Source: Lachnospiraceae bacterium
GTDB taxonomy: Bacteria > Bacillota > Clostridia > Lachnospirales > Lachnospiraceae
DNA length: 64,000 bases
NCBI GenBank assembly: GCA_021202075.1
Contig: JAJQDT010000147.1
Location: 1 to 64,000 of the forward strand
Direction: 5' to 3'
Below the pieces are notes generated by a model. The model ran no database searches, was not told where the DNA came from, and saw only the letters and a list, made by a program, of their open reading frames with translations. Below, in pieces: positions 60,873 to 64,000 of the stretch. Within the stretch, counting starts at the first letter, position 1. Every line of letters begins with the position of its first letter. A program made the translations under genes and the position numbers.

Positions 60873-62267
60873 TTATATCAGATTCCCGACGGTTCGCGGG
60901 TACGGAAGCACGTCGCGGATGTTGGACATCCCGGTCAGATACATCACGCAGCGCTCAAATCCCAGCCCGAACCCGGAGTGGCGGGTGGAACCGTACTTGC
61001 GAAGGTCTACATAGTATGCGTAATCCTCCGGCTTCATGCCAAGCTCCGCAATCCGGCTGGTCAGGATGTCCAGGTTATCCTCTCTCTGGCTGCCGCCGAT
61101 GATCTCGCCGATGCCCGGCACCAGGCAGTCCATCGCGCGGACGGTCTTCCCATCCTCATTCAGCTTCATATAAAATGCCTTGATCTCCTTCGGATAGTCT
61201 GTAACAAACAGCGGGCGTTTGTAAACTTGCTCCGTCAGATAGCGCTCATGCTCCGTCTGCAGGTCGCAGCCCCAGGAGACTTTAAACTCAAACTTATCGT
61301 TGTGCTTTTTCAGAATCTCCACTGCTTCGGTATAGGTGACATGTCCGAACTCTGAATTCAGCACATGGTTCAGCCGGTCCAGCAGCCCCTTATCCACAAA
61401 GGAATTGAAGAAATTCATCTCCTCCGGCGCCTGCTCCAGCACATAGCGGATGATAAATTTCAGCATATCTTCCGCCAGCGCCATGTTGTCATCCAGATCT
61501 GCGAACGCAATCTCCGGCTCAATCATCCAGAACTCCGCCGCGTGGCGCGCGGTATTGGAATTCTCTGCGCGGAAGGTCGGACCGAACGTATAGACGTTGC
61601 GGAATGCCTGGGCGAACGCCTCGACATCCAGCTGTCCGCTCACGGTCAGGTTCGTCATTTTCCCAAAAAAGTCCTTCGAATAGTCGATCGCCCCCTGCTC
61701 ATCGCGCGGCAGGTTGTCCAGATCCATGGTCGTCACCTGGAACATCTCCCCGGCTCCCTCACAGTCGCTCGCGGTGATCAGCGGCGTGTGCACATAGACA
61801 AAGCCGCGCTCCTGGAAAAAGGTGTGGATCGCGTACGCGATCAGAGAGCGCACACGGAACACCGCCTGAAATGTATTCGTGCGCGGGCGCAGATGCGGCA
61901 CCGTGCGCAGATATTCCATCGAATGACGCTTCTTCTGCATCGGATAATCCGGAGTAGATTCACCTTCAACCTCCACCGACGCCGCCTGGATCTCAAACGG
62001 CTGCTTCGCATTCGGCGTCGCCACCAGCGTGCCGGTCACAATCACGGCCGCCCCGACATTCAGCTTCGAAATCTCAGCGAAATTCGACAGCTGATCGGAA
62101 TAAACGATCTGCAGTGTATCAAAGAACGTGCCGTCATGCAGCACGATAAATCCAAATGTCTTCGAATCCCGGATGCTGCGCACCCAGCCGCCGACAGTAA
62201 TCTCTTTTCCAATATAGCTCTCCCTGTCATGATACAGTTCTTTCACGGTAGTAAATGTATATTCCAT
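60873..62267 (-). CDS. asnS: Asparaginyl-tRNA synthetase
   Basis: Charges tRNA(Asn). The 464-residue class IIb enzyme has an N-terminal OB fold ([21 protein letters not shown] in parts), followed by the motif 1 region, motif 2 with [24 protein letters not shown] in parts, and motif 3 [21 protein letters not shown] in parts. The [11 protein letters not shown] sequence is that of asparaginyl rather than aspartyl enzymes. GAGGAG lies 9 bases before the start. The leader (about 190 bases) carries family C copy C8 but no T-box motif. Confidence 0.96.
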   Translation of the reverse strand: MEYTFTTVKELYHDRESYIGKEITVGGWVRSIRDSKTFGFIVLHDGTFFDTLQIVYSDQLSNFAEISKLNVGAAVIVTGTLVATPNAKQPFEIQAASVEVEGESTPDYPMQKKRHSMEYLRTVPHLRPRTNTFQAVFRVRSLIAYAIHTFFQERGFVYVHTPLITASDCEGAGEMFQVTTMDLDNLPRDEQGAIDYSKDFFGKMTNLTVSGQLDVEAFAQAFRNVYTFGPTFRAENSNTARHAAEFWMIEPEIAFADLDDNMALAEDMLKFIIRYVLEQAPEEMNFFNSFVDKGLLDRLNHVLNSEFGHVTYTEAVEILKKHNDKFEFKVSWGCDLQTEHERYLTEQVYKRPLFVTDYPKEIKAFYMKLNEDGKTVRAMDCLVPGIGEIIGGSQREDNLDILTSRIAELGMKPEDYAYYVDLRKYGSTRHSGFGLGFERCVMYLTGMSNIRDVLPYPRTVGNLI

Positions 62268-62323
62268 TTTTGCATTCTCCTCATATTGATTTTAAATCAT
62301 CAGGCAGAGAACAATCGGCCACG

Positions 62324-62404
62324 GGATGCCCTCTCTCCCTTATCCGTCTGCGCAATCCAGGTGCAGCTTTAGCCGCATAATTTTCCTGCCCGGTTCTATG
62401 CATA
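62324..62404 (-). repeat. Family C repeat, copy C8
   Basis: Minus strand TTATGCATAGAACCGGGCAG, GAAAATTATGCGGCTAAAGC and TGCACCTGGATTGCGC, with outer CCGGG/CCTGG and inner TGCGGCT/AGCTGCA pairings. It lies in the asnS leader; no terminator abuts it. Confidence 0.78.
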
Positions 62405-62463
62405 ACACCAGGACTCGCCGTCCGGATATGTCCGTGATAAAAGACACGGACTGATTAAAACTG

Positions 62464-62492
62464 ATTATACCCATTTTTCCCCAAGTCCGCAA
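62464..62492 (-). promoter_or_regulatory. Promoter of asnS
   Basis: Minus strand: TTGCGG, 17-base spacer, TATAAT. It is divergent from the BMP gene promoter. Confidence 0.65.
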
Positions 62493-62590
62493 GGGCTAAC
62501 TGTCGGAGCTTTCTTAATCTTTCTTAAATAATTTGAGCAAAACACCGTCCGCCTTCCCGTTTGCCTCCTTCAAAACTGGCATTTTCACAC

Positions 62591-62619
62591 TTGATTTAAA
62601 CCTGCGTCCCCCTTATAAT
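62591..62619 (+). promoter_or_regulatory. Promoter of the BMP-type gene
   Basis: Plus strand: TTGATT, 17-base spacer, TATAAT. The region between this and the asnS promoter holds no gene. Confidence 0.75.
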
Positions 62620-62768
62620 ACGCTTGAATTGCAGCAAGATAAGGATATCGCACTCCAAAATCGGAAGTGTCAAATACCGATACTGTCCCCAAAGAGGCGA
62701 AGAGCTCCTTGCATCATGCTGTCAAAAAGCACAGGCAGATGCATATCCAGGTCAGGAGGTTTTAACGC

Positions 62769-64000
62769 ATGTCATTAGAAGATTACAAAAAAGCATATAA
62801 AGCAGGCAAAAAGGACTATCAGGCACGCATGATGCGCGGCGAGCGCCCCACGCTCCAGGTACTTGACGAAATCCTTCCATCCGAAGCCCTGCCGATGGCC
62901 TCCCTCGGACTGGTGCAGATTCCGATCGACCAGATTGTCGGCACGCGCTACGGCGGGCGCAGCAACGCGTTCGCCGGAAATTATATGCCCATCCTCGAGG
63001 AGGGCTCCGAATTTGCCACGAAATGGGCCTCTTTAAGCACTGCTCACACGCAGGAGGGCATCCGCGATCCTATCAAAGCCTGGGAGTATCGGAACCGTTT
63101 TTATGTCGAGGAGGGCAACAAACGGGTCAGCGTGATGAAATATTTTGAAGCCATCTCAATTCCGGGAACTGTGACCCGCATCCTGCCAAAGCGCACCGAT
63201 GACAAAGAGACGGTCATCTACTATGAATTCGTCGACTTTTACAGTCTGTCAAAAATCAATTACATCGAATTTTCCAAAGAGGGCAGCTACGCGAAGCTGC
63301 AGACGGCCGTCGGCAAAAAGCCGGATGAGCTCTGGACCGACGATGACCGGCTGGATTTCAGCTCCATCTATACCCGCTTCACCGCCGCGTTTCATGCAAG
63401 GGGCGGCGGCAAGCTTCCCATCACGCCGGGCGATGCGTTTCTCACCTTCATCACACTCTACGGCTACGACCGGGTGAACGGCATCACGACCGACGAAATG
63501 AAAACGCTGATTGCGAAGGCGTGGGAAGAATTCGAGCTGCTCAAAGAGGATGACGCCATCGAGCTGAAAATGGATCCGACCACCGAGAAAAAGCCGCTTC
63601 TGAGCCGCCTGCTCACAGGTACCCTTACGAGCGGCCTCGCGGGCAGCCCGTCCCGCCTGAAAATTGCATTCGTCTACGACAAAACGCCCGGCTCCTCCGC
63701 GTGGACCTATTCCCACGAGCTCGGCCGGCTCCACTTGGAACAGACCTTCCCGGACGAGGTGAGCACCATTGCCTACAACAACATCACCGCCGAAACCATC
63801 GAGGCCTGCCTCGAGGAGGCAATTGGGCAGGGCTGCAACCTGATTTTTACCACCACACCCGTGTTCGCGGCAGCCAGCGTAAAGGCGGCGATCGAGCATC
63901 CCGCCGTCCGCATCCTGAACTGCTCGCTGAACACCTCGCACCGCTACATCCGCACCTACTACGCGCGGATGCATGAGGCAAAATTCCTGATGGGCGCCAT
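62769..64000 (+). CDS. BMP-family binding protein with N-terminal ParB-like domain, truncated
   Basis: The gene runs off the window after 410 codons. The first 30 residues are basic (LEDYKKAYKAGKKDYQARM) with no signal peptide or lipobox. Residues about 48-125 resemble a ParB/sulfiredoxin-like fold: LVQIPIDQIVGTRYGGRSNA, then EYRNRFYVEEGNKRVSVMKYFE, similar to the ParB GEHR-type turn. From about 297 a BMP/periplasmic-binding fold begins (LKIAFVYDKTPGSSAWTYSHE and NLIFTTTPVF). Such fusions occur in Clostridia next to nucleoside-type ABC transporters. The start has AGGAGG 8 bases upstream and a good promoter. Confidence 0.8.
   Translation, partial: MSLEDYKKAYKAGKKDYQARMMRGERPTLQVLDEILPSEALPMASLGLVQIPIDQIVGTRYGGRSNAFAGNYMPILEEGSEFATKWASLSTAHTQEGIRDPIKAWEYRNRFYVEEGNKRVSVMKYFEAISIPGTVTRILPKRTDDKETVIYYEFVDFYSLSKINYIEFSKEGSYAKLQTAVGKKPDELWTDDDRLDFSSIYTRFTAAFHARGGGKLPITPGDAFLTFITLYGYDRVNGITTDEMKTLIAKAWEEFELLKEDDAIELKMDPTTEKKPLLSRLLTGTLTSGLAGSPSRLKIAFVYDKTPGSSAWTYSHELGRLHLEQTFPDEVSTIAYNNITAETIEACLEEAIGQGCNLIFTTTPVFAAASVKAAIEHPAVRILNCSLNTSHRYIRTYYARMHEAKFLMGA

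Noticed and set aside
62268..62457. T-box upstream of asnS
   Set aside because: I searched for the AGGGTGGNACCGCG motif in the leader and did not find it.

Overview
The window looks like a chromosomal segment of a Clostridia-class Firmicute, most likely a Lachnospiraceae-type gut anaerobe. Supporting signs are Firmicutes regulatory devices (a T-box before thrS, an infC-rpmI-rplT operon with an AUU start and leader terminator, an RF2 programmed frameshift, an AhrC/ArgR-type ARG box), DUF1540, DUF951 and DUF1858 proteins, a sortase B, a GdpP-rplI-dnaB operon and a VanRS-like two-component system. No typical phage, plasmid or CRISPR block is seen. Species identity cannot be decided from the sequence alone.

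Layout. Nearly all genes are on the minus strand. From left to right: a secreted GH25 lysozyme with cell-wall-binding repeats; a broken Rpn-type nuclease gene; gpmI; an amino-acid ABC importer under a probable ARG box; thiN and a YbaK/ProX-type deacylase; a 6S RNA candidate; icd; a 5S-rRNA-like remnant; a small accessory cluster (PBECR-like nuclease, sce7726 protein, tex, a zeta-toxin-like ATPase with a frameshifted partner gene); two plus-strand membrane proteins; an ACT-hom-apgM operon for threonine precursors; prfB-secA; infC-rpmI-rplT; AEC and MATE transporters; a HipA-like two-gene module; DUF1540; a NEW3-protein plus ABC exporter operon; a T-box, a small membrane protein and thrS; an intact Rpn nuclease gene; a pentose catabolism operon (xylB, FucI-like isomerase, galM); a lipid kinase; DUF1858, ferredoxin and regulators; dnaB-rplI-gdpP; rpsR-ssb-rpsF-DUF951; a sirtuin; a sortase B with its two-component system; asnS; and the start of a BMP-type binding protein that runs off the right edge.

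The most unusual property is the intergenic DNA. It is densely populated by several families of short structured repeats, named here A to E and G. Family C (nine copies) is always in the same orientation and in seven cases abuts the U-tract of a transcription terminator, including the T-box and infC leader terminators. Family B (five copies) is a hairpin repeat; one copy sits in frame inside a MerR-family coding sequence and is flanked by a 117-bp in-frame duplication. Family A has five copies, one interrupted by a B copy. Family E forms a 267-bp MITE-like element with 19-bp terminal inverted repeats between the prfB terminator and the ACT gene. These repeats are the best candidates for something not yet described. 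All family assignments and RNA calls come from reading the sequence by eye; no database search was possible.
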